A stretch of 64,000 nt of DNA from Marasmius tenuissimus. Taxonomy: Eukaryota > Basidiomycota > Agaricomycetes > Agaricales > Marasmiaceae. Positions 48,374 to 58,826 of the stretch are shown piece by piece. Within the stretch, counting starts at the first letter, position 1, and each line of letters opens with the position of its first letter. The position numbers were made by a program, and so were the translations under genes. The stretch is from the NCBI GenBank assembly GCA_029532415.1, contig JAQOTA010000050.1, forward strand, positions 4,774,001 to 4,838,000. Direction: 5' to 3'. The notes below the pieces were generated by a model. The model was not told where the DNA came from and searched no databases. It saw nothing but the letters and a program-made list of their open reading frames with translations.

Positions 48374-49217
48374 ATGCCTCGTCCTAAGCTGTACCTCACC
48401 AAAGACGCGCGCCGAGAGGCAAACCGAGCAAAGAACCAGAGGTTCTACAAGAAGTACTAGTCCTCCATATTTCTAAACAGCAATCTAGTCCATTAACCAG
48501 TTCTGCTAGGAATCGTGACAAGATTCTTGATCTCAAAAAGGAGAAGCGTATTCAAGAGAAACGGGCTCAGGAGAAACAAGAGTCAGTCCGCAGATCTCTA
48601 TATTAGATATTCTATCTACTGACATCAGCTAATTTAGAATCAGAGCACGGAAGAAGCGTCGTGAGCAGAGGAATAGGGACCGAAAGCCTGGGGAAGAGAG
48701 AAGGGAACCTGACATCGAAGTCCCGGTGCCGACTCTTTCGACAGCCGACGTTGAGAAGTACGTGAACAACAATTTCCGATGGGTATTTCAATCCGATTGA
48801 CATCTTTTTAGGGAGCTTGAAGGCCAGATGGAAGTCTTGAAGCAGCATTACCAGAACCGCATCCAGCATGATCACCGGGCATTCCTTGGGAGGCTCAGCG
48901 AGCAAGCTCTTGAATGGAAGAAGTCCACCAAAGGTTCCATTATGACAAAAAACCTATCGCCTTCCCCCGTAGTAACCCTCAAGAAGGAGATGGAATTGAT
49001 GCTGGATCAATATCATGGGCTCGAGGATGAATACTTCTATTGCCTTTGTAATCGGAAGGGAAGGACCTGGGAGGATAAGAGAGCGGAATTTACTGTATTC
49101 CGGGAGGTAGTATCGAAGCTGACAGCGGTCCTAGACAATATGGAAGAGATGCTGCATATCGAGGGGTACACTGCCGACCTTGACGATCTCAAAGACATGT
49201 ACCGCTATCAATACTAG
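48374..49217 (+). CDS. KDZ passenger 4: basic N-terminal / helical protein
   Basis: ATG at 48374 gives MPRPKLYLTKDARREANRAK, followed over three short introns by NRDKILDLKKEKRIQEKRAQ and IRARKKRREQRNRDRKPGEE. The basic, bZIP-like stretch is followed by a helical domain: ELEGQMEVLKQHYQNRIQHD, HRAFLGRLSEQALEWKKSTK, LKKEMELMLDQYHGLEDEYF, and RYQY at the C-terminus. The MPRPKLY start followed by RAKNQRFYKKNRDKI is a pattern I know from small proteins scattered in mushroom genomes. Basic charge and spacing suggest DNA binding. The next gene (49295-50079) has the same layout. Confidence 0.68.
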
Positions 49218-49294
49218 ACTCACGGGCGCTAGTACCCAACTTCTCCAGCGCGCATAATTTTACTCACTTGCCTTCTTACTCCCACCATCGCGAG

Positions 49295-50079
49295 ATGGAA
49301 ACACCAAGTCAGAATGGCTCTAACGCAACTAGGTAATATGAGTACTTTCCAAAATTTTGGACATCTCACCGACTATCAGAACCTCTAGCATCTCGAAGTC
49401 AGAGCGGAAGCGCGTTCGAGGCATCAATAGAAAAAAGACAGAACTCAAGACTGCCGAGTACGTGAAAGCACCCTACTCTCCCTCTCACTATGTCCTCTCA
49501 CAATGAATAAAGGGCTATCAGGATCCAGAAGAAGAGAAATAAAGACCGCCAAATTGGAAGGAAAGATGAGGACATTGAAAAGCAGTTAGCGCAGGACTCC
49601 GAGTGCGTTTTTCCCTCTACAAGGTGTTCAGCTTTTTGACTGGTTTTAGATGGTACTCTACATACTACAGGACCTTGAAGATCAGCCTGCAGCAGCACCT
49701 CAACAACGATCCTCACCAGTATTTCGAAAAACTATACCACGAGCTACTTCAATGGAAGAATTGCAAGCGTCCCTCGGTGTCGCCACTCGTTCACCCCCGT
49801 ACAGTCTTTCATTCCTTGTCCACCGTGACCTATGACATCGAGACTAAGATTCTCAACACTATCGGCCTTGAACCGATCACAATGAAGTATCGATCGTTGT
49901 GTACCATTGCCAGCGAGCTTCACTCGTGTATTGCAGACTTGGAACACGCCCTTGCCGAAGAAGATCTCATTGACGAGGACAACTACGCAATACCGACGTT
50001 AGAGGAGCGATATCATGGCCGACATCTACAGTTTTTCCACTCTGCCTTGCCACGACTGTACGAGGCAGCCGGTCTCTAG
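49295..50079 (+). CDS. KDZ passenger 5: basic / helical protein, tandem relative of passenger 4
   Basis: ATG at 49295 gives METPSQNGSNATR and splices to TSSISKSERKRVRGINRKKT, then IRIQKKRNKDRQIGRKDEDI and TLKISLQQHLNNDPHQYFEK. LYHELLQWKNCKRPSVSPLV, SLCTIASELHSCIADLEHAL and HLQFFHSALPRLYEAAGL follow. Layout matches passenger 4: three or four short exons, basic start (RIQKKRNKDR versus RARKKRREQRNRDR), then a helical domain with ELLQWKNCKRPS versus QALEWKKSTKGS. They probably arose by tandem duplication and have diverged strongly. Start choice rests on the first ATG with good frame continuity. Confidence 0.62.
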
Positions 50080-50145
50080 CTACGTGTACACATTTGGGAG
50101 GTCAATCAATCAATTTATACTGCGTATTTTGGTACAAGAGCATGA

Positions 50146-50764
50146 TCAAGCAGTGTTGGGATAAGCCATTTGAACTTTGCGCCGAATGAGTTCCAGAACC
50201 TCAGGAGAAGCTTTGGGTGCCCTGCGCCTCCTAGGTCTGACCCCTGGTAGCCTCGGCTTCTGCGTTGCCAACTCGTCGGACATCTCAGCCAACCAGTCTG
50301 CTGTCGCCTCCGCAACACGCAACTGTTTCTCCGTCTTGAGCCTAATCCTCTCTCTCTGCTCCTGGCGGCCTACACTGGCGGCAGCTGTACCAGGTTTTGC
50401 CTGCGCCGAAGCTCGTTCATTGGAACGGACAGTGCGACTATGAAATGGTTAGGTCCCGGTTACATACAACTTTTGCAGACGTTAAACTTACTGAAGCTTG
50501 TCAATTTCAGCACGTTTTTCGCGCCACCTGCAACGAGAATGAACGAATGCGGGTCAACGTCAGTAGTACAACAAAATGGTAGAACAGGTCGACTGACATT
50601 TTCGAGAAGCGCTTTTGTGATTCCGCGCGAAGGTTGGCACGTTGGCGTATCAATACATCCCGCTCCGTGTCTTGGACACCTCTGAGTTTAAGCCACTTCC
50701 GCTCTGCCCTCCCTTGAAGCCGGAGGCACATGAACTCCTCCTGGCGATCTTGTACTATGTTCAT
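50146..50764 (-). CDS. KDZ passenger 6: small basic protein downstream of the transposase
   Basis: ATG at 50764 gives MNIVQDRQEEFMCLRLQGRA. An intron after KRFSKM leads to WREKRAEIDKLH, then RTVRSNERASAQAKPGTAAA, RIRLKTEKQLRVAEATADWL, PRLPGVRPRRRRAPKASPEV and LELIRRKVQMAYPNTA before TGA at 50146-50148. About 176 aa, strongly basic and helical. It is on the transposase strand, 85 bp beyond its stop. It may be an accessory DNA-binding protein. No family recognised. Confidence 0.6.
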
Positions 50765-50848
50765 TGGAGGTGAGAGCTGAGAGCTGAGAGCTGAGGAAGT
50801 AGACGCGCGAGGTTGTGGAAACTTTGGATATAGGTTGATTACGCGTAG

Positions 50849-53800
50849 CTACATATGTACATGATGTGTATGAGAAGCCGAGTATTCAAAATAGTCGAGC
50901 AACGCGCCTGACGAGGCGTTTTCACGCGGTAGTTCTGGCAGGATGTCAGAAAAGTCCTTGCGATGGGCCATGGGGACTTCTGAGGGTTCAGGGTTCCTGG
51001 TTAAACCAAGAACCGATGAAGCCCAAGGGGGCAATGGAGCGGAATCAGTGATTGACGGATCCCGACCTGTTCGTTCACCCGGAAGCAAGGACCCTATCAG
51101 TAGAGATGTGAGACGTCAGAGTTGCGAAAGAAGAAAACACGTACCGGAAAACCCCTCAAGTTCACTGGTTTGAAGTAGCCTGATAGCGATGTGTCCGTTA
51201 ATTTCTGCCTGGACATCCCTTCTGGACTCTAGTTCTGATGCAAGGTCCAGCTTGTTGGCTTCACGCGCGCAATTGATTGCGTGATGATAATCAGCATAGT
51301 CATCAATCATGAATGTGAGCAAACGAGGGATCTCAACATTAAGTCAATGAATCTCTTCATGTGCGCGTTTGAGACCAAAATGCAACCGCATACATTCCCG
51401 AGGACCGGGCTGGGCCCAATCAACATCCGTCAGATCGAGGTCCGTATCTTTGAGAAGGTCGAAGTCTGCGACGGCGGCCATATCCAGAATGTCACTCCAC
51501 TCGAGGGTTTGCCTCGGGGGATCCATGGCGCGTGCGGCATCGTTGTACGCGTCGAGTGCTGTTTGAATGGCTTTGGCGCGAGCTCGGAGCGCCTGCGATA
51601 TCTTTTCTCGTTGCTTGTACCCTGGGAGTTTCTATCAACAACAACGCCGGATCAATCACAATGGTCACATACCAACGCCACTCATACTTAGCTTGGTCAA
51701 TTCCATCAATCGCTGGACCACCAATCGCTCCAACTTTTCCAATGCTTGGCGGAAAGTTCTATTTCGCATGGCTTGCAGGGTCTCTTGATATTCGCGATCG
51801 TTGGGTTCCCAGCGCTTGAGAACGTCGTTCTCATTCTCATAGTCGAGAACTTGATCGAGGGTGGCCTGGTATCGCTCGAGAGCCGTGCGTGAACGTGTTT
51901 GCAAGCCAGTAAGCTGCTTGCGGGGTAGCCGTTGGCGACGGTTGGCTTCTTGATACTTAAGTTGAGCTTCATCAGAGGCTGCCCTGTTGGAGTGATCAGC
52001 GTGCGACAACGGAACAATCAAGTATGTATGCTTACTTGTGCCTCATCAGTTTCTGCAGCAACTCCAGGTAATCAAGCCAAGTCGCAACTTCGGGTGATTC
52101 TTGGTACTCCCTAGAGAAGTGTTCAGTCTCCTCTCTCAGAAAACGTTCACAGTCATCTTCTGAGATACCGTATTCCTGACAGAGCTCGGAGAGCAATGGA
52201 CCGTCAGTCGCGATCCTCTCAACGGCCTGTCGGTAGTTCTGGAAAATGAAATTTCCTGTCAAGTGATGAGGCAAAAGTCAAATGAGTGGCTAATCCTTGA
52301 CAGCGTACCTGAGGTCATGTGCTTGTCGACATCGTGGAAGTCGAAATGTTCCATGAGGGACTGATGACGATGGAACTCGGTGGCAAGTCGTGTAGTAGAC
52401 GCCAAGTGATTGGACTCCGAGAAACAGCGTTCACATCCCTCGAAGTCCTCGAGACCAACGCCGTCAATATATAGAGGATGCCAACAGACCTGACATTTCC
52501 TACTATGAGCATGACCATGAAATGAGGGAACCACTCCTCGTAGTCGACACGCGACGACCTTGTTGCCCAACTGCGGACTCCGGAGCAGGGTCTTGTAAAA
52601 GGCACACATTATGTCGTAACCAAGCCCAATATCTTCTCCATATCGTTCAAGGAGAGCCTTGACCACCGCAAGCGGATATTTCATCCTGTTGAGATAACCA
52701 GGTGTCAGACTATTGAGAAATTCCAATGGAACAAACCACTTACAGCTCGCCGCTCCGTCGCATATCACAAATGACAAGGACGTGACCATGGCGGCATACC
52801 GAAAGAAATATCCCAGACACTGCAAAGAACGAATACATCTTCTTATTTGCGTCTGGTCCAGCAGCCTTCCAACGCTCGACACAGGTATCGGCACATGTTT
52901 CCAGTCCCTCTACTTCGTTGACATTGAGCCAAGCGACCCCTTCTTGAGCAAACTCGGGGCCGTCACAAATCGGATTATCCGGGCCGTCAGATGTGGATTT
53001 GGCGGTTTTGGTTGCCTGTACAACGTACATGAATAGTTGCCGGGTGGAGATCGAGAACAAATATACCTGAGAGCGCTTGTGTGAGTTCAAGACTTCGTCC
53101 TTGAACTCGTCAACCGTCGCGGCATCCAGCCATCGTGGGTGGTCAAGCCGTCGAGTATCAAAACGAGTCCTACCGGCGCGCTTCTCACTATCAACCATCT
53201 TCAGCGAGTTATTTCCGTCCATTGCAAGCAGGATTGATGGCGAAAGGGGATGCTCATTCTTCAATTGATACATACATGGTGGGCAGACGTGACGTATGAA
53301 ATGCTGGTGGTCTCGGCCCAGCTCATGATCAACCTGAGCCTGGACCCGGCGCTGAATCTCGAGATAAGCATCATACGCCACGCGTAACTGGTCTTCAAGG
53401 GTGGGGGTCGGAAATCGCTGTGCTACATGGTGAGGATTTTTTTGAGGGATTCACAACATACACTCATACCATGTATGTTAGTGAGAACGCGTGATAGGCC
53501 GTGTAAGCTGAAGCGTGGGCAAACCCGATGAATTTGGCGAAAGGTTTCGAGAAGTTTGAAAGGAAAGGCGATATTCGGTTGCTCGGGGCTACCACCAAGC
53601 AAGCCAAAGCGGGCGAGGGTCTCGTTGGCGGTATCGGCACTGCGGACAGAGCGGATGGGAGGGTTGTCGTTGATCACTGCCCTGCGTCAATCATCAAGGA
53701 GGGGAAATGGGCAATAGGACAAACTTTCGAAATCGAGGTAACGAATTTTCCATTCGCAGCCCTCACACTCGTCGTCAGAAGGGATCCCGTTCGCTTGGTA

Positions 53801-54386
53801 CTTCAAGTATGCTTCAACCAAACGCGGCATTTGTCGCTCCCAAGCCTGATTGCGGTCCTCCGTTCGGTGTTGCCGATCTCTCAAGTCTGTTCGCCTGTAA
53901 TATTATTGTTAGTGATGGCAAATGAGAGAATAAAAACATACGCAGGGGCCTCAGCCAAGAGGGAACTCAAGAACGTATGGTAGTTAAATTCCCCCCCAGC
54001 ATTGCTTGTTATCAATCCCTCCTCTCCAACCGCTGGTTGAAATTCTAGGTCGTTCCAGTCATCATCATCAGGTGCAGTTGGGTCGTAGATTGGGACGTCG
54101 GAGAACAGGCCAGCATCCTCAGATGAGTTGAACAGCCGTGGTCTGCGGCGGGTGAGCACTATTGTAGAGGTGAATCGCGAATTGAGGACTGTAAAGTATA
54201 GAAAAAGATAGACAACGCACTGTCAAATGTGCGGCGGAGCTGTGCTCTGGCCTCATTCCATTCCTCCTCGTATGAAAGCCCTCTTCTCTCCTCTACAAGA
54301 GGTTCATCATCTTCCCTTGTCACATAGAACCCAACACGATTAGAAAGGCCGCTACCATTTTGACGTCGTCGTTTCATGGGTTTCAT
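50849..54386 (-). CDS. KDZ-superfamily transposase
   Basis: ATG at 54386 gives MKPMKRRRQNGSGLSNRVGF and lies within the right inverted repeat. Exons then give VTREDDEPLVEERRGLSYEE, RPRLFNSSEDAGLFSDVPIY, YLKYQANGIPSDDECEGCEW (a CxxC cluster of the CxC type linked to this superfamily) and FPFKLLETFRQIHRVCPRFS. LEIQRRVQAQVDHELGRDHQ and HFIRHVCPPCMYQLKNEHPL lead to the catalytic core: ILLAMDGNNSLKMVDSEKR has the first Asp, LLERYGEDIGLGYDIMCAF the second, and VPSFHGHAHSRKCQVCWHPL with IDGVGLEDFEGCERCFSESN the CHC cluster and third acidic residue. This is the RNase H-fold DDE layout of KDZ enzymes. A long helical C-terminus follows, ending HTHHVHM. All signature residues are present, so it may be functional. 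Confidence 0.9.
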
Positions 54387-54795
54387 GGCAGACTTGCTGA
54401 AGCGAGTATAAATGAAAAGGATGTAAGCGGAGACGGCGAGTCTCGAGGTCGAGTAGAGGAGAAGTATGAAGGGAGTTATGAAGGGAGTGATTGACGATGG
54501 CGGCGGTAGGGAGGCGAGATGATGACAGCGAGGGGAAAAGGAACGACAGATTGGGTAAATGATCACGGCAAGCACGGGAACAGTCACGAGCAGGCGCGAG
54601 AAACATCGGGATGGCGGCTAGGCATGACTTTGAGAGGACTTGACCTAGAGTAAGGGAGAACTAATGAGATATCGGGGGAATATGAGGGAATTAATCAGGA
54701 CCGTGGGCACGTAACTGTAGGAGATCACAAAGTAGTGGACACATCATGATGTGATGTGTCCACTACTTTGTGATTAAGGGTGGTACGGTCAGGTG
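54362..54795 (-). repeat. Right terminal inverted repeat of the KDZ element
   Basis: Mirror of 41812-42232. It includes the transposase leader and first codons, so the promoter must lie in the repeat. It is slightly longer than the left copy because of an extra CTCCCTTCATA unit. Confidence 0.9.
54724..54774. repeat. Right subterminal hairpin
   Basis: Two 23-nt complementary arms around a TGATG loop, 21 bp from the element tip, exactly mirroring 41833-41883. Confidence 0.9.
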
Positions 54796-54802
54796 AAGTA
54801 AG
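54796..54802 (+). repeat. Target site duplication of the KDZ element, right
   Basis: AAGTAAG, identical to 41805-41811. LINE sequence resumes at 54803 in frame. Confidence 0.88.
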
Positions 54803-56186
54803 ACAACGCACAAGAGATGAGAAGATAAGCTCTCACCTCAATGCAGAGAGAGTCACAATAGCAGTGCGAATACAGAACCAAGGGAAAGAAAATGCGAAAG
54901 TAAGCGCCGCAGCAATAAACCACAAAGAAAACAACCTAGAAACGAAGATATGCATAGCAACAGATGAAATGACAAGCACGAGACAGACAGGAGAACTAAC
55001 GATGATAGCAAAACTGGCAATATCCGCGCCACCAGAAAGAGACCTAGAAATAGAAGGTGTATCTCCGCAAACAATTGAAATACTGACGACCAAACTACGA
55101 TCCCTAGAAGACGACGACTTCAACGAAAAACCTGAAAAGGAAATCATTAGAGGAACAGTAATGGCACTCAGACAAAGGATAACTGAAACAAGATTCCAAA
55201 ACCCCAAATCCAAACTAAAGAGTGCAGGAGCCATACAAAGAGCCAGAAAGGCAGCGGACGAAGCCCTCCTCCTCACACCAACAGCACACAAAGTAGATGA
55301 GATAAAGACTCTGAAAGTAACCGGAATGAAACTAGCACACATAACACAAAGTAAAGCATACCGGAAAATAAAGGAAATTAAAACAAAAAAACAGAAACCG
55401 AGAGAGAGAACGAAAACAATGATCGAGATAACTAAAGCCCAGATAGAAGAAGTCTTCGGGACAACTCCAACAGAAGCAAAGATATGGAAATCAATGAAAT
55501 CAAAAGACATACCGAGAAAAACAAGACAATTCATGTGGCTATCGGCACACGACGCCTTCATGGTGGGATCACACTGGCAGAAAGACTCCTTCCCAGAAGA
55601 AATCAGAGAGAGAGCATACTGCAGCTTTTGCAACGGGAGACTTGAATCACTACAGCACATACTCACAGAATGCGAAAGCCCGGGCCAGGAAATCATATGG
55701 AAATCAGTTGAGAAACTCTGGGAGAAAGTGGAAACAATACCATGGATGCGCCCGGGAGTTGGTACAATCATAGGCGCAGGACTAGCGAAAACAAAGGACA
55801 AAGGATCCGGGAAAGACCTGAAAGGAGACGCGAGACTATGGAAAATCCTAATCACGGAATCAGCATATCTGATATGGAAGATAAGATGCGAAAGGGTAAT
55901 AAGGAACGACAACGAACCACACTCAGAGAGGGAGATAATAGGGAGATGGGAACGAATGCTAAACGAAAGAATGCAACTCGATAGGAGACTCACCAACAAG
56001 AGATTCGAAAAGAAAGCCCTATGTTCAGAGTTAGTGAAAACTACATGGGAGAAGATCCTACAAAATAGAGAGCTCCTGAATCCGGAATGGGTAACCAAAA
56101 CCGGGGTTTTAGTGGGTATAGAGACGGACAGAACACGTCGCACATCAGGAAAATGGTTGGTTTTACTTAGAACTACTTTGGCTTAG
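54803..56186 (+). pseudogene. LINE polyprotein fragment, part 2 (degenerate RNase H + zinc-binding region)
   Basis: It continues the frame as RQRTRDEKISSHLNAERVTI. The RNase H-like region has QNQGKENAKVSAAA, RQTGELTMIAKLAI and LEIEGVSPQTIEILTTKLRS, but the positions that normally carry the first and third catalytic Asp read otherwise (AVRIQ, EGVS), so it looks inactive. The C-terminal block is typical of mushroom LINEs: VTGMKLAHITQSKAYRKIKE, TEAKIWKSMKSKDIPRKTRQ, FMWLSAHDAFMVGSHW, then a reverse-transcriptase zinc-binding motif (AYCSFCNGRLESLQHILTEC). ARLWKILITESAYLIWKIRC, ERVIRNDNEPHSEREI and SGKWLVLLRTTLA end the frame before TAG at 56184-56186. Confidence 0.85.
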
Positions 56187-57508
56187 AACAGTGTTCCTTT
56201 AGCTTAGATACTGGTACTTGGGCTTAGATATGTTTGCTTTGGCTTAGGAACATGTACTTGGGCTTAGATACGGACACCTTAGGCCTCGCCCTGGCTTACA
56301 AGTCAGTGAGGGGACCCATGCTACCCAAATACTGACTACTATAGTACAAAGGCTACTTAGAATAATTACAGTGCTAGAACCTGATAGTTCTAGTAGAACA
56401 CAAGTTCAACTTGTGTTCAAAAAAATTTTTACCAGCCTGCGCCTATCTTATTGGAAAGCGTGTGAACGACTGCACAGTTTCTCGGAAATATCCGAGTGGC
56501 TTGTTCACGGTCACAACAAGTCACAGCTCAACACATACGATTCTATATTCCCAGTCCCTCCCCATCCCATCCCTTTGAGTCTTCAGCTCCATGACACCCC
56601 GCAAGATCAATGTTTGAGAGGCGTCCAACATGTAGAAAGTTTAAAATGAATACGAGAAGTATTGGGCAGCAGTTATGCTAGGGTTGAGGGTGAAAGCCAG
56701 TGTGTTTCTATTCTCTTTTATTCTCCGAGCTACGCTAATATATGGTTCCCAGATACCTTTGCGCTTCGGGACTACGTCGATGGCTCAAACGACTCTAAGA
56801 AAGAGGCTCCGCGAGATCTGAACTGTATCTGACGATTGAAGATTAAGCGTTAGCCCGGGCTAGAGCTAGTAATTAGTGCCATAGCGCCCTGTGTATCTGC
56901 ACACCCAGCATAAACATGTATGTATATAGCCGGGAATGTATTATGTACGTCTATAATTGCATTATGTTTCATTTTCAATCCCCCGCTGACCGATGTATTG
57001 AGCTGTCCTGACAAAGGACCGTAGATGTATCCAAGTAAATAACCCGTGTAAGCAAAGCAACGGTCCTCAAGCATGTTCTAAGGAGATTGAGATGTGCTAG
57101 AAAGCACACAGTTCTTACAAAGTAAAATGGGTCTTATTGGACCTTGTAAGCGGGTTTTTTCTTTCTAAGGTACGTAAGTCAAATGAACCTTTTTCCTGAT
57201 GCACTGGTACAAGGGAACGACATAGGTAAGCATGACTTATGAGCAGTACCCTCGTACCAGCGCGACCACCAGTATCGGAAACAGATCGAAATCTCCGCGC
57301 AACGGAAGAAACCCCGATCTCGAGTCCCACACTTCGTGCGTAACGCATTTCCCCGGGGAGTCTGCTTACCTCTCAAATGGGTACAGCTCGGTATGGATTC
57401 AGGACTAGGACAATATGAATATGCTCTCTATATGCCAAATGTAGGTATCAAAACCTACACCCAACAACAGTACCGTGATGGAAGCTGAATGGTCTAATAA
57501 CGCTACTC

Positions 57509-57509
<1 letters not shown>
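56187..57509 (+). other. 3' untranslated region of the LINE
   Basis: Opens with a short interspersed motif, GGCTTAGATA/GGCTTAGAA, recurring about six times between 56170 and 56270. The remaining 1.1 kb has no gene. Whether a further insertion hides here cannot be told by reading. Confidence 0.6.
56396..56418. repeat. Short perfect hairpin in the LINE 3' region
   Basis: GAACACAAGTT and its complement AACTTGTGTTC face each other around a single C. A second small palindrome (TAGAACCTGATAGTTCTA) lies directly upstream. Confidence 0.6.

Positions 57510-57542
<33 letters not shown>
57510..57542 (+). repeat. Poly(A) tail of the LINE
   Basis: An unbroken run of 33 A residues, abutting the right 16-bp duplicate. 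The unbroken run suggests a recent insertion. Confidence 0.93.
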
Positions 57543-57544
<2 letters not shown>

Positions 57545-58466
57545 CTTCTCTGCTGCTCCCGAGCAACGTCCAGTCTTGGTCACAGAGTTCGAGGGCGGAG
57601 TCGTGGATTGGGATTCTTGGTACAAGTGGAGGAAGCTTTCCAAGGAATCGCCTGCAGCACTATTGATGGATTTCCCTCTGAGCGTGTATCAGATGCTCGT
57701 TCACTGTCTCAAAGTCACATCACCAAACTCGGGAAGCCCGGGAAAGCGTATCCCTCTGAATGTACATCTTCTGGGTGTTGAGGTCGAGCTGAACTATGTA
57801 CCGCTGTAAGTCTCCTCTACTGAGAAGGTATTTTTCGTGCTTACTATCAACCTTAGATTCTCAGAACTCGCTTTACTTCTCCCCTATCACGATATTAAAC
57901 TCGTTATGTTTGGCCCCGGTGCTCAGAAACTCCTAGATGAAGCCAAGAAACATCCCGGCTCCCTCGCAGCCAAAGCTCTCTCCCGCAATCCAGAACCCGT
58001 CTTTCGATACGAAGCCCCCTCTGAGTGTGGCTCCGGCACAATCTCGGTCGAACTCCGTCCAGCCGCTGGATGGTCCCACGCTGAGGTCGACCCGCAAAAG
58101 GCCAAAGTCGACGCTTTGGTAGCATGCAACGCTGGGCTTGGCTCCTATCGTGAATGGTTCCCGGTCATACGAGCTGCAATCGTTTTGGGCATTCCTTTTG
58201 CGACGACGGAATATGCGGAGCAGTCGGCTGAGACGCAGCGAGCGATGATTCCTGGCTTGATTGCAGGGACCGGTGTCAATCCTGCTGCCGATGTCGATGA
58301 AGCTTATCCGATCGAGTTGAACCCTTTCCATCGTCCAGGGCAGAGAGGAATTCCCATGTACAGGCTGCCTAATCTTGTGAATGGGTTCACGTTGGTGGTT
58401 CATAAAGCTCCGGGGAGAGATGATAGCGTTGCAGCGAGCATGGCCGGCCTGGCGTTGAAGGATTGA
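57543..58466 (+). pseudogene. MYND zinc-finger protein gene, 3' part (after the LINE)
   Basis: Begins with the second copy of GACTTCTCTGCTGCTC (DFSAA) and continues in frame as PEQRPVLVTEFEGGVVDWDS. WYKWRKLSKESPAALLMDFP, LSVYQMLVHCLKVTSPNSGS and VHLLGVEVELNYVPL follow. After one intron come FSELALLLPYHDIKLVMFGP, SECGSGTISVELRP, VDALVACNAGLGSYREWFPV, IPFATTEYAEQSAETQRAMI, IELNPFHRPGQRGIPMYRLP and NLVNGFTLVVHK. The stop is at 58464-58466. These blocks are the conserved C-terminal domain of a MYND-finger family widespread in mushrooms. Coding sequence on both sides of the insertions looks well preserved, so inactivation is recent or one intact allele exists elsewhere. Confidence 0.85.
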
Positions 58467-58826
58467 TCCTTGGGGTATCTCTTGAGGGTGTATAGGATCC
58501 TAGGCGCAGATCTAGCCAAAGCGTTCAATTATATGACTCCTTTCGAGAGTTCATTCTGTACGATATGAGAAGCAAATCTGTATTAGGGACAGGTCCTACA
58601 TTCTGAGAACAGAAGCTAAGTCCGAAAGGAAGACAGAAACTACGAAATAGCGAGTAAATGTACGGGACAAATGATATGTATTAGAATTCATATGTCACTT
58701 CTCAGGAAGGAGTTGAAATAACCAAAACTTGTAAGTACGAACGGGTCACTATCAGCTCATGTGGGGTCGTAGAACACTAAACCTTGGCAAATGTCGAATA
58801 GTATCCAAATGAAATTGAATATGCAT

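Larger units (their letters stand above)
41812..54795 (-). mobile_element. Complete KDZ (Kyakuja-Dileera-Zisupton) DNA transposon, 12,984 bp, with six passenger genes
   Basis: Terminal inverted repeats begin CACCTGACCGTACCACCCTT at both ends, look identical for about 156 bp and remain alignable to about 420 bp. A 51-nt hairpin sits 21 bp inside each tip. The element is flanked by AAGTAAG duplicates and lies inside the LINE reading frame, which closes perfectly when element and one duplicate are removed. It encodes a KDZ-type transposase at the right end (50849-54386, minus) and six other gene models between 42554 and 50764. It is intact by inspection: both tips, duplication and transposase motifs are present, suggesting recent insertion and possible activity. 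Strand is given by the transposase. Confidence 0.93.
41171..57542 (+). mobile_element. 5'-truncated LINE retrotransposon, itself split by a KDZ transposon
   Basis: The element starts abruptly at 41171 in mid-ORF, ends in 33 A residues (57510-57542) and is flanked by a perfect 16-bp duplication. These are marks of target-primed reverse transcription. Without the nested KDZ element it is 3,381 bp: 2,025 nt of open frame and a 3' untranslated region of about 1.36 kb. The coding part is the C-terminal portion of a fungal LINE polyprotein (linker after the reverse transcriptase, degenerate RNase H, zinc-binding region). The reverse transcriptase and endonuclease are absent, so this copy cannot move by itself. 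Its A-rich codon use (AAA, AGA, ATA, ACA) differs strongly from the host genes. Confidence 0.92.

Noticed and set aside
41812..54795. 8-bp target duplication for the KDZ element, as reported for Zisupton
   Set aside because: Only seven bases (AAGTAAG) match. The eighth differs on both sides, and a seven-base duplication is what restores the LINE frame.
54833..56143. 436-codon minus-strand frame, very hydrophobic and Ser-rich, resembling a membrane protein
   Set aside because: It is the exact antisense of the LINE frame; the hydrophobic look comes from the A-rich sense codons read backwards. The same holds for 41035-41814.
57475..58466. Separate gene starting just after the poly(A) run
   Set aside because: The frame continues exactly from the MYND gene at 41170 once the LINE is removed, and the same 16 bases flank the LINE on both sides.
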